From Paraflavitalea soli (lineage in GTDB: Bacteria; Bacteroidota; Bacteroidia; Chitinophagales; Chitinophagaceae), in the NCBI RefSeq assembly GCF_003555545.1, contig NZ_CP032157.1, positions 6,266,546-6,330,545 of the forward strand: DNA of 64,000 nucleotides, in the 5' to 3' direction. Shown piece after piece: positions 54,316 through 61,196 of this stretch; position 1 is the stretch's first letter; every line of letters begins with the position of its first letter. The notes beneath the pieces were generated by a model. It searched no databases. It worked only from the letters and a program-made list of their open reading frames with translations, and was not told the origin of the DNA. Both the position numbers and the translations under genes were made by a program.

Positions 54316-54927
54316 TTACCCTTTTTTAGTAGTAGAAGATTTACTGCGGGGAAACTTCTCAAAGTCTTTCCGGACCGCTTCCGTGATCCGTTGAATGGCG
54401 ATAGCCATTTGAGCATCAATCGTATTGATCGAAATATTCAGGATTTCAGATACCTCCTTGTAGCGGAGGCCATCTTCGCGGATCAGCTTAAAGATCATTT
54501 TACAGCGCGGAGGGAGCGCATCCACCGCTTGCCGTATCTTTTGGTAGATCTCGGCCGTGATCATGATCTGCTCTGGCGAAACCCCCGTTTCCTGCAGCGC
54601 AATATCAATATTGTCAAAGGGTTCAATGATGCTTTCCCTTGCTTTCCGCGATAGATAATTTAACGCTGTATTCTTGGTGGCCGTGTAGAGGTAGATCTTC
54701 AGGTTGTTGATCTCAGTAATCGTTGCCCGCTGGTTCCAAAGCCGGATAAAAACATCTTCTACGATCTCTTCAGCAGCTTCTTTCGTCTTCACCAGCGCAA
54801 AAGCGAAGTAATGTAGCCGTTTATGAAATATATGGTACAGCTCACGGAACGCAAGCTGGTCACCCAATGCTACCTTTTGCAGCAATGGCTCTCTATACGC
54901 AAATTCATGATCCTGATGATGCTCCAT
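54316..54927 (-). CDS. ECF RNA polymerase sigma factor (sigma-70 family)
   Basis: This 203-residue ECF sigma factor has region 2 (FHKRLHYFAFALVKTKEAAE, then EIVEDVFIRLWNQR) and region 4 (LPPRCKMIFKLIREDGLRYK, then EVSEILNISINTIDAQMA). It has a basic C-terminal tail (KFPRSKSSTTKKG). ATG 54927 is used because the only longer start is a TTG. It is the first gene of the minus-strand GH30 locus and should be controlled by the FecR at 52732. It is transcribed divergently from paaA, with a 198-nt shared intergenic region. Confidence 0.92.
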   Translation of the reverse strand: MEHHQDHEFAYREPLLQKVALGDQLAFRELYHIFHKRLHYFAFALVKTKEAAEEIVEDVFIRLWNQRATITEINNLKIYLYTATKNTALNYLSRKARESIIEPFDNIDIALQETGVSPEQIMITAEIYQKIRQAVDALPPRCKMIFKLIREDGLRYKEVSEILNISINTIDAQMAIAIQRITEAVRKDFEKFPRSKSSTTKKG

Positions 54928-55073
54928 GTTCGGCAATCGTTAACAAACAAGTCAGTGCAATCTTTTCAATAATAAGGCATTTCAGCGTGCCCTGCCACTA
55001 TCATTCGACACTCCAGGGCTTTTTTCTGCTGCTTTAGTATGCAAAATACAACAAAACAATAAGCTAACAACTG

Positions 55074-55104
55074 TTAGCGAAACTGCAAATAATAATTATC
55101 TTTG
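55074..55104 (+). promoter_or_regulatory. candidate promoter of the paa operon
   Basis: TATCTTTG at 55097-55104 matches the Bacteroidota -7 consensus TAnnTTTG. TTAG at 55074-55077 lies 19 nt upstream, close to the -33 element TTTG. The paaA start is 22 nt downstream. AACAACTGTTAG at about 55067-55077 overlaps the -33 site and could be an operator half. Confidence 0.55.
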
Positions 55105-55125
55105 GAACACTTAAACATTGTCACC

Positions 55126-56073
55126 ATGTCTGTGCAGGAACTGGAAAAAATATTTCAGGATAAAGTCGACCAGGAAATCAAGATAGAACCTAAGGACTGG
55201 ATGCCCGACGCCTACCGTAAAACATTGGTGCGGCAGATCAGTCAACATGCTCACAGCGAGATCGTGGGTATGTTGCCCGAGGGTAATTGGATATCCCGGG
55301 CGCCCAGCCTCAAACGCAAAGCTATCCTGCTGGCCAAAGTGCAGGATGAAGCTGGTCATGGTTTATATCTTTATTCCGCTGTAGAGACATTGGGCACTAC
55401 CCGCAACCAGACCATTGAAGACCTGCACAGCGGTAAGGCCAAATACTCTTCCATCTTTAATTATCCCACCCTTACCTGGGCCGATATTGGCGCCATTGGA
55501 TGGCTGGTAGATGGGGCGGCTATTCTCAACCAGGTGATGCTTTGTCGTGCTTCCTATGGCCCATATGCCCGGGCGATGGTACGCATATGCAAGGAAGAAA
55601 GCTTTCACCAGCGGCAGGGATTTGAAATATTACTCGTGCTCTCCAAAGGCACACCCGAACAACAGGCCATGTGCCAGGATGCCATCAACCGTTGGTGGTG
55701 GCCTTCCCTCATGATGTTTGGTCCTAAAGACAGTGAATCGACCCACTCCGACCAAAGCATGACCTGGAAAATAAAACGCAAGAGCAACGATGAATTGCGG
55801 CAGCAGTTTGTAGATATGATTGTGGAGCAGGCTAAAATATTGAATGTTACCCTGCCCGATCCTGCCCTGCAATGGAATGCCGAAAGAGGCCATTATGATT
55901 TTGGCGAGATCGACTGGGTAGAATTTTGGAATGTAGTGAAAGGCAATGGCCCCTGCAACAAGCAAAGGCTGGAAGCCCGCCGCAAAGCCTGGGACGAAGG
56001 CGCCTGGGTACGCGATGCCGCCGCTGCCCATGCAGAAAAACGAAAGGCAAGACAGGAAGTGAAGGCAGCTTGA
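55126..56073 (+). CDS. paaA: 1,2-phenylacetyl-CoA epoxidase, subunit PaaA
   Basis: This 315-residue protein is the catalytic di-iron subunit of the phenylacetyl-CoA epoxidase. It has a ferritin-like fold with the metal-binding motifs DEAGH (in [14 protein letters not shown]) and EESFH (in [13 protein letters not shown]). The N-terminal [14 protein letters not shown] is typical. The complex inserts oxygen into the ring of phenylacetyl-CoA. ATG 55126 follows a good -7 box by 22 nt. It begins a run paaA-B-C-D-G-I-Y. Confidence 0.95.
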   Translation: MSVQELEKIFQDKVDQEIKIEPKDWMPDAYRKTLVRQISQHAHSEIVGMLPEGNWISRAPSLKRKAILLAKVQDEAGHGLYLYSAVETLGTTRNQTIEDLHSGKAKYSSIFNYPTLTWADIGAIGWLVDGAAILNQVMLCRASYGPYARAMVRICKEESFHQRQGFEILLVLSKGTPEQQAMCQDAINRWWWPSLMMFGPKDSESTHSDQSMTWKIKRKSNDELRQQFVDMIVEQAKILNVTLPDPALQWNAERGHYDFGEIDWVEFWNVVKGNGPCNKQRLEARRKAWDEGAWVRDAAAAHAEKRKARQEVKAA

Positions 56074-56142
56074 TATTGATAAATAGTTGAAGGCTGCCAA
56101 GGCTTCAGTAACCCAATAATAAATAATTAGTAATTAATAATA

Positions 56143-56505
56143 ATGAACTTAAGGATAACCAAATACTATTATGGTGATATACCCGAGGAGAATGGAGGAG
56201 TTTCCTATGAAAACAAATCCATTGCCGCCGACTGGCCCTTATGGGAAGTATTCATCCGCAGCAAGCAGGGCCTGGATCACAAACACGTAGGCAGTTTACA
56301 GGCAGCCGATGCACAGATGGCTATTGAGAATGCCCGGGATGTATATACACGCCGGTCAGAAGGCATTAGCATTTGGGTGGTGGAAAGCAAATTCATCCAT
56401 GCTTCCAATCCCGATGATGCCGGTGAGTTTTATGAACCCGCCAACGATAAAGTGTACCGTCACCCTACATTTTATGACCTGCCCGACGAATTGAAACATA
56501 TGTAG
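56143..56505 (+). CDS. paaB: 1,2-phenylacetyl-CoA epoxidase, subunit PaaB
   Basis: This 120-residue small structural subunit bridges PaaAC heterodimers of the epoxidase. WPLWEVFIRSKQGLDHKHVG followed by SLQAADAQMAIENARDVYTR is the family signature. It is longer at the N-terminus than proteobacterial PaaB (about 95 residues), as is common in Bacteroidota. It lies 69 nt after paaA, in an AT-rich spacer, and 1 nt before paaC. Confidence 0.93.
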   Translation: MNLRITKYYYGDIPEENGGVSYENKSIAADWPLWEVFIRSKQGLDHKHVGSLQAADAQMAIENARDVYTRRSEGISIWVVESKFIHASNPDDAGEFYEPANDKVYRHPTFYDLPDELKHM

Positions 56506-56506
56506 T

Positions 56507-57286
56507 ATGCAGCAACCTGTCAACTTTTCAACTGATCAACTGGTCAACTATATTCTGAACCTGGCCGATAATACCCTCATCCTGTCGCAGCGCAACAGCG
56601 AATGGTGTGGACATGGCCCCGTGCTGGAACAGGATATTGCCATTACCAATATCTCCCTTGACCTCATCGGGCAGGCACGCAGCCTGTATCAATATGCGGC
56701 CTCCCTGCAAGGTGGCGGCACCACCGAAGATGCACTGGCCTACCTGCGTGGAGAACGGGAATTTAAGAACTGCCTGATCACCGAATTGCCCAATGGCGAT
56801 TGGGGCCAAACCATCCTCCGCCAGCTCTTTTTCAGCGTGTTTCAGCAACTGCTCTATGCGCAACTGCTGCAATCGAAGGATGCTACCCTGGCTGCCATTG
56901 CAGAAAAATCATTGAAGGAAGTAACCTACCATGTGCGGTGGAGCAGTGAGTGGGTCATTCGCCTGGGCGATGGTACCGAAGAAAGTCACCAGCGCATGGA
57001 GAAAGCCCTGGAAACATTGTGGAGTTATACCGGCGAATTTTTTATACCGGCTGATTACGAAACAGCGGCCGTTGCTGAAAGCATAGGGGTTGATGTCACG
57101 GCCTTACAACAACCCTGGCTGGAGAAGGTGCAGGAAGTTTTACAGGAAGCTACCCTGCCCGTGAAGGAAGATGCAAAGGCCTGGATGCATACCGGTGGTA
57201 AATCCGGTCGGCATACCGAACACCTGGGTTTTATACTGGCCGAAATGCAATACATGCAACGTGCCTATCCGGGTGCTGAGTGGTAA
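56507..57286 (+). CDS. paaC: 1,2-phenylacetyl-CoA epoxidase, subunit PaaC
   Basis: This 259-residue ferritin-like subunit partners PaaA but lacks its active metal site. Signature parts are LADNTLILSQRNSEWCGHGP, ISLDLIGQARSLYQYAA and EKSLKEVTYHVRWSSEWVIR. It starts 1 nt after paaB. Its TAA stop overlaps by one base with the first ATG of the paaD frame (TAATG). Confidence 0.93.
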   Translation: MQQPVNFSTDQLVNYILNLADNTLILSQRNSEWCGHGPVLEQDIAITNISLDLIGQARSLYQYAASLQGGGTTEDALAYLRGEREFKNCLITELPNGDWGQTILRQLFFSVFQQLLYAQLLQSKDATLAAIAEKSLKEVTYHVRWSSEWVIRLGDGTEESHQRMEKALETLWSYTGEFFIPADYETAAVAESIGVDVTALQQPWLEKVQEVLQEATLPVKEDAKAWMHTGGKSGRHTEHLGFILAEMQYMQRAYPGAEW

Positions 57287-57903
57287 TGGCTCTTGATCCT
57301 TGCCACTTCGACTCTTTCTTTTTTTGTTATTTGACTTTCTTTTTTGTCATTCCGACCGCAGGGAGGAATCTCTTATCGGAGCAAACGAATTTTATATTGA
57401 CCGCCACATCACACATATCAACAACTGAACTCTGGTCATTACTGGAGCAGGTCACCGATCCGGAAGTACCTGTATTGTCCATTATTGACCTGGGTATCGT
57501 GCGCGACATCCAAACCGGGCCGGATGATGCTGTGGAAGTCACCATCACGCCTACTTACAGCGGCTGCCCGGCAATGGACGTTATCAGCATCAACATCCGG
57601 TTGCTATTACTGGAAAAGGGTTTCAAAAATGTAACCATCAAACAAGTGTTGTCTCCTGCCTGGACTACCGACTGGATGAGCGAGGCCGGCAAACAAAAAC
57701 TGGCAGCTTACGGCATTGCACCACCCAATCCCGTACAACAAGTGTGCAATGTTCAATTGTTTGCAGAAGAGGAAGCCGTGGCTTGTCCGCAATGCGGGTC
57801 TTTCCATACCCGGCGCATCAGCGAGTTTGGTTCTACCGCCTGTAAAGCATTGTACCAGTGCAACGACTGCCAGGAACCATTCGATTATTTTAAATGCCAT
57901 TAA
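57286..57903 (+). CDS. paaD: PaaD, MIP18/DUF59-type iron-sulfur assembly protein for the epoxidase
   Basis: The conserved part starts near residue 46 (ELWSLLEQVTDPEVPVLSII) and shows the DUF59/MIP18 fold with the reactive SGCPAM cysteine. A C-terminal zinc-ribbon-like region follows (CPQCGSFHTR and CNDCQEPFDYFKCH). PaaD helps assemble the Fe-S cluster of the PaaE reductase. From ATG 57286, which overlaps the paaC stop, the protein has an odd leader of about 45 residues that includes a translated interspersed repeat (57341-57379). A start at a TTG near 57396 would avoid it. The real start is therefore uncertain. Confidence 0.88.
   Translation: MALDPCHFDSFFFCYLTFFFVIPTAGRNLLSEQTNFILTATSHISTTELWSLLEQVTDPEVPVLSIIDLGIVRDIQTGPDDAVEVTITPTYSGCPAMDVISINIRLLLLEKGFKNVTIKQVLSPAWTTDWMSEAGKQKLAAYGIAPPNPVQQVCNVQLFAEEEAVACPQCGSFHTRRISEFGSTACKALYQCNDCQEPFDYFKCH
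57341..57379. repeat. interspersed TCATTCCGACC...GGAGGAATCT repeat
   Basis: GTCATTCCGACCGCAGGGAG followed by GAATCTCTTATCGG has ATTCC/GGAAT inverted ends. Sequences of this form (TCATTCCGA...GAGGAATCT) recur in intergenic DNA of many Bacteroidota as I remember. It lies at the 5' end of paaD, in frame and without stop codons, after a T-rich tract. Confidence 0.6.
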
Positions 57904-57936
57904 AACTTACCTACTTTTATTCTTCAATCTACCTTC

Positions 57937-58713
57937 ATGTCATCTGTACTTTTTCAAATTGAAAATAATGTGGCCGTCATTACCCTCAATCGCCCCGATA
58001 AACTCAATGCTTTTAATCGGGAGATGGCCTTATTGCTGCAGCAGCAACTGGATGAATGTGCTTCCCTGCAGGAAATCCGTTGCGTATACCTTACCGGCGC
58101 CGGCAAAGGGTTTAGTGCCGGGCAGGACCTGGCCGAGATCGTTGCAACCGATGGCCCCACCATGACGCAGATCCTAAGCGAACATTACAATCCCATCATC
58201 GACCGCATTCGAAAACTGCCCAAGCCCGTAGTTGCAGCCGTAAATGGCGTAGCGGCCGGTGCAGGCGCCAATATAGCTTTGTGCTGTGATATAGTAGTGG
58301 CTGCACAATCTGCTTCTTTTATACAGGCTTTTTCCAAACTGGGGCTGATACCCGACAGTGGCGGTACCTATTTCCTGCCCCGTCTTATTGGTTGGCAAAA
58401 AGCCTCGGCCCTGGCAATGCTGGGTGATAAGATATCGGCCGAAGAAGCCGAACGCATGGGCATGATCTATAAAGTGATTGCCGGCGAAGGATTTGCTTCT
58501 GCTACCCTCCAGCTGGCGCAGCAACTGGCACAAATGCCTACCCAGGGACTGGCCCTCATCAAACAGGCTTTCAACCAGTCCTTCACCAACAACTATGAAC
58601 AGCAGCTGGCCGTGGAAGACCAGCTCCAGCAACAGGCCGCCCTCACCGATGATTACAAAGAGGGTGTCAATGCCTTTCTGGAAAAAAGAACACCCCAATT
58701 CAAGGGCAAATAA
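57937..58713 (+). CDS. paaG: enoyl-CoA hydratase/isomerase, PaaG-like
   Basis: This 258-residue crotonase-fold enzyme has oxyanion-hole segments GAGKGFSAGQDLAEI and AVNGVAAGAGANIALCCD. The catalytic Asp lies in KLGLIPDSGGTYFLPRLIG, the pattern of PaaG, which isomerises the ring epoxide of phenylacetyl-CoA to the oxepin. PaaF-type hydratases normally carry Glu there. Its place after paaABCD and before the PaaI thioesterase supports PaaG. It starts 33 nt after paaD. Confidence 0.9.
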   Translation: MSSVLFQIENNVAVITLNRPDKLNAFNREMALLLQQQLDECASLQEIRCVYLTGAGKGFSAGQDLAEIVATDGPTMTQILSEHYNPIIDRIRKLPKPVVAAVNGVAAGAGANIALCCDIVVAAQSASFIQAFSKLGLIPDSGGTYFLPRLIGWQKASALAMLGDKISAEEAERMGMIYKVIAGEGFASATLQLAQQLAQMPTQGLALIKQAFNQSFTNNYEQQLAVEDQLQQQAALTDDYKEGVNAFLEKRTPQFKGK

Positions 58714-58735
58714 TCAAACCATACAAGCACAGCAC

Positions 58736-59182
58736 ATGCAGGCAGATCAGTTGGCACAACAGGTAGTTGATAAAATGATGGAGCACGATGCATTTAGTCA
58801 ATGGCTGGGTATAGAGGTCGTCGCCGTGCGCGAAGGATACAGCAAATTAAAAATGACACTCCGTCCGGAGATGCTCAATGGCTTTGGCGTGATACATGGC
58901 GGTGTTACTTTCTCCCTGGCCGATAGCGCCCTGGCTTTTGCCTGCAATAACCGCAATAACCTCTCCCTGGCATTGGATGTGTCCATCACCTTTACCAAAT
59001 CCGGTATGCCGGGTGATGTGTTTACCGCCGAAGCCAAAGAGATGCACAATGGCCGCAGTACAGGTTTGTACCTGATCAATGTTACCAATCAGCACAACCA
59101 GTCTGTAGCCGTATTCAAAGGCACCTGCTTCAGGACCGGTAAGGAACTGGTCAATATCCAACCCGAAACCGGCGAAGTATAA
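58736..59182 (+). CDS. paaI: hotdog-fold thioesterase PaaI
   Basis: This 148-residue thioesterase has the hotdog-fold signature NGFGVIHGGVTFSLADSALAF, including the HGG turn and the catalytic Asp/Ser region. PaaI hydrolyses ring-hydroxylated phenylacetyl-CoA or other dead-end CoA esters and so protects the CoA pool. ATG 58736 is 22 nt after the paaG stop; longer readings overlap paaG out of frame. Confidence 0.92.
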   Translation: MQADQLAQQVVDKMMEHDAFSQWLGIEVVAVREGYSKLKMTLRPEMLNGFGVIHGGVTFSLADSALAFACNNRNNLSLALDVSITFTKSGMPGDVFTAEAKEMHNGRSTGLYLINVTNQHNQSVAVFKGTCFRTGKELVNIQPETGEV

Positions 59183-59260
59183 ACAAAGGCCAATAATCAC
59201 TGCCACCAATAAGGGTAACGATTTGCTAATAATCCAATAATTAATAATCAGTAATCAAAA

Positions 59261-59863
59261 ATGACCTACTCCTTCAAAGGCTTCATTCCCGTGGTCCATG
59301 CCTCTTCATTTATTCATCCCCAGGCCGCCGTTACCGGCAATGTCATCATCGGAAAAAATGTGTATGTAGGTCCAGGAGCAGCTATCCGGGGCGATTGGGG
59401 TGGGATCATTATTGAAGATGGGTGTAATGTGCAGGAAAATTGTACCATCCACATGTTTCCCGGGGTTACCGTTTTGCTCAAAGAAGGAGCTCATATTGGT
59501 CATGGCGCCATTATTCATGGCGCTGTCATAGGAAAGAATTGCCTTATTGGGATGAACAGCGTTATTATGGACAATGTGGAGTTGGGCGATGAATGCGTGG
59601 TGGGTGCTTTGTCTTTCATCAAGGCCAATGAGAAAGTACCTTCCCGGAGCTTATTGATGGGCAATCCCGCCCGGATCATCAAACAGGTGAGCGATGATAT
59701 GGTAGACTGGAAAACGGCCGGCACACGCCTGTATCAGGCCCTTCCCGGCGAAATGCAGGAGCATTGGGAGCCCTGCGAACCCCTGTGCGAAATACCTGCC
59801 GTGAGACCTTCCCAGGAAGCTTTATATCAAACCTGGAACAGTATCAAAAACGAAACAAAATAG
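59261..59863 (+). CDS. paaY: PaaY-like hexapeptide-repeat thioesterase
   Basis: This 200-residue left-handed beta-helix protein has hexapeptide repeats (VTGNVIIGKNVYVGPGAAIR). Metal-ligand histidines lie in ENCTIHMFPG and AHIGHGAIIHG, as in gamma-carbonic anhydrases. PaaY members of this family hydrolyse stalled CoA intermediates of phenylacetate breakdown. The C-terminal extension (EPCEPLCEIPAV) matches PaaY rather than generic carbonic anhydrase. A 78-nt AT-rich spacer, similar in sequence to that before paaB, separates it from paaI. Confidence 0.87.
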   Translation: MTYSFKGFIPVVHASSFIHPQAAVTGNVIIGKNVYVGPGAAIRGDWGGIIIEDGCNVQENCTIHMFPGVTVLLKEGAHIGHGAIIHGAVIGKNCLIGMNSVIMDNVELGDECVVGALSFIKANEKVPSRSLLMGNPARIIKQVSDDMVDWKTAGTRLYQALPGEMQEHWEPCEPLCEIPAVRPSQEALYQTWNSIKNETK

Positions 59864-59972
59864 GCCCTGGCTTTTCAAGCATCTTAAATCTCCCGGGTCT
59901 GGATAAACCGCGGCAGCAATCCTCCGGTAGCCACCCGAAACGCCAAACCCCGAAACCCGGAACATTTTGCCG

Positions 59973-59980
59973 TATCTTTG
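59973..59980 (+). promoter_or_regulatory. candidate -7 promoter box of obg
   Basis: TATCTTTG matches TAnnTTTG and ends 9 nt before the obg ATG, which implies a nearly leaderless mRNA. No clear -33 element was found. Confidence 0.45.
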
Positions 59981-59989
59981 CCCCTCGCA

Positions 59990-60997
59990 ATGGAAAAGAC
60001 AAACTTTGTAGATCAGATCAGGATATTTTGCCGCAGTGGACATGGAGGTGCTGGTAGTAAGCACTTTATGCGTACTAAATTCAATGCAATGGCCGGTCCC
60101 GACGGGGGCAATGGCGGTAGAGGTGGCCATATTATTCTTCGTGGAAATAAGAACCTCTGGACTTTATTACACCTTCGTTACTATAAGAACGTACTGGCCG
60201 AAAACGGTGAAAGCGGCAGTGGCAACAACTGCTCTGGCCGTAGCGGTAAAGATGTTATCATCGAGGTGCCGCTGGGTACCGTTGCCCGTGATGAGGAGAC
60301 AGGTGAGACCGAAGCCGAAATACTGGAAGATGGTCAGGAGATCGTTTGGATCAAAGGTGGCAGAGGTGGTTTGGGTAATGCTGAATTCGCTACCGCTACC
60401 AACCAGGCTCCGGAACATGCCCAACCTGGCGAGCCAGGTGAAGAAGCCTGGAAAGTGGTGGAGCTTAAAGTGTTGGCCGATGTAGGACTGGTAGGTTTCC
60501 CCAATGCCGGTAAATCTACCCTCTTGTCAGTAATGACGGCTGCCAAACCCAAGATTGCCGATTATGCTTTTACCACCATCAACCCCCAGCTGGGCATGGT
60601 AGAGTACCGCAATGACAGGAGCTTTTGTATAGCCGATCTGCCCGGTATCATTGAAGGCGCTGCCGAAGGAAAAGGCCTCGGCCATCGCTTCCTGCGCCAT
60701 ATCGAACGCAACCCCGTGCTTTTATTCCTGATCCCTGCCGATAGCAGCGATCATAAAAAGGAATTCGAGATACTTGTCAACGAGCTTGAACAATACAATC
60801 CCGAACTGCTGCACAAGCAATTTATCATCGCCATCAGTAAGAGCGATATGTTGGACGACGAACTTAAAGAAGCCATCCGCAAAGAGCTCCCCCAAACCCT
60901 TCCCCATATCTTCATTTCATCTGTTGCCCAAAAAGGCATCTCTGAGCTGAAAGACCTGCTCTGGAAAGTGCTGAATGAAGAGAATAACAAGATCTAA
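59990..60997 (+). CDS. obg: GTPase Obg/CgtA
   Basis: This 335-residue essential GTPase acts in large-ribosomal-subunit assembly. It has the Gly-rich Obg fold ([16 protein letters not shown], about 35-50, and [12 protein letters not shown]), the P-loop GFPNAGKST (169-177), G3 DLPGI and G4 SKSD. It lacks the C-terminal OCT domain, as is usual for Bacteroidota. ATG 59990 is supported by alignment of [17 protein letters not shown] with other Obg starts. Confidence 0.95.
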   Translation: MEKTNFVDQIRIFCRSGHGGAGSKHFMRTKFNAMAGPDGGNGGRGGHIILRGNKNLWTLLHLRYYKNVLAENGESGSGNNCSGRSGKDVIIEVPLGTVARDEETGETEAEILEDGQEIVWIKGGRGGLGNAEFATATNQAPEHAQPGEPGEEAWKVVELKVLADVGLVGFPNAGKSTLLSVMTAAKPKIADYAFTTINPQLGMVEYRNDRSFCIADLPGIIEGAAEGKGLGHRFLRHIERNPVLLFLIPADSSDHKKEFEILVNELEQYNPELLHKQFIIAISKSDMLDDELKEAIRKELPQTLPHIFISSVAQKGISELKDLLWKVLNEENNKI

Positions 60998-61017
60998 ATA
61001 GTTCCACTTATACAACA

Positions 61018-61043
61018 ACAGCCTCCATACCCATGGAGGCTGT
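61018..61043 (+). terminator. hairpin after obg
   Basis: ACAGCCTCCAT (61018-61028) and ATGGAGGCTGT (61033-61043) form a perfect 11-bp stem with a four-base loop, 20 nt after the obg stop. The T-run is absent directly after it, so termination efficiency is uncertain. Confidence 0.6.
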
Positions 61044-61162
61044 GCACGTTATACGTATTCTTTTCGCTCAAAGATTGTGGTGCCCTACTCAACGCTCGTA
61101 GCTCGTCGCTCAAAACTTGTCCCGCCACAGCAGGAGCCGGTAGCTGTTTCACATAATTATTC

Positions 61163-61170
61163 TAGCTTTG
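61163..61170 (+). promoter_or_regulatory. candidate -7 promoter box of the patatin-like gene
   Basis: TAGCTTTG matches TAnnTTTG and lies 26 nt before the ATG at 61197. It supports that start over a longer upstream reading frame. No convincing -33 element. Confidence 0.45.
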
Positions 61171-61196
61171 GGACCTTACTAACCAATGCCTGTCTT

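Noticed and set aside
59261-59863. Generic gamma-carbonic anhydrase
   Set aside because: The histidine pattern would fit, but the C-terminal extension and position in a paa cluster favour PaaY.
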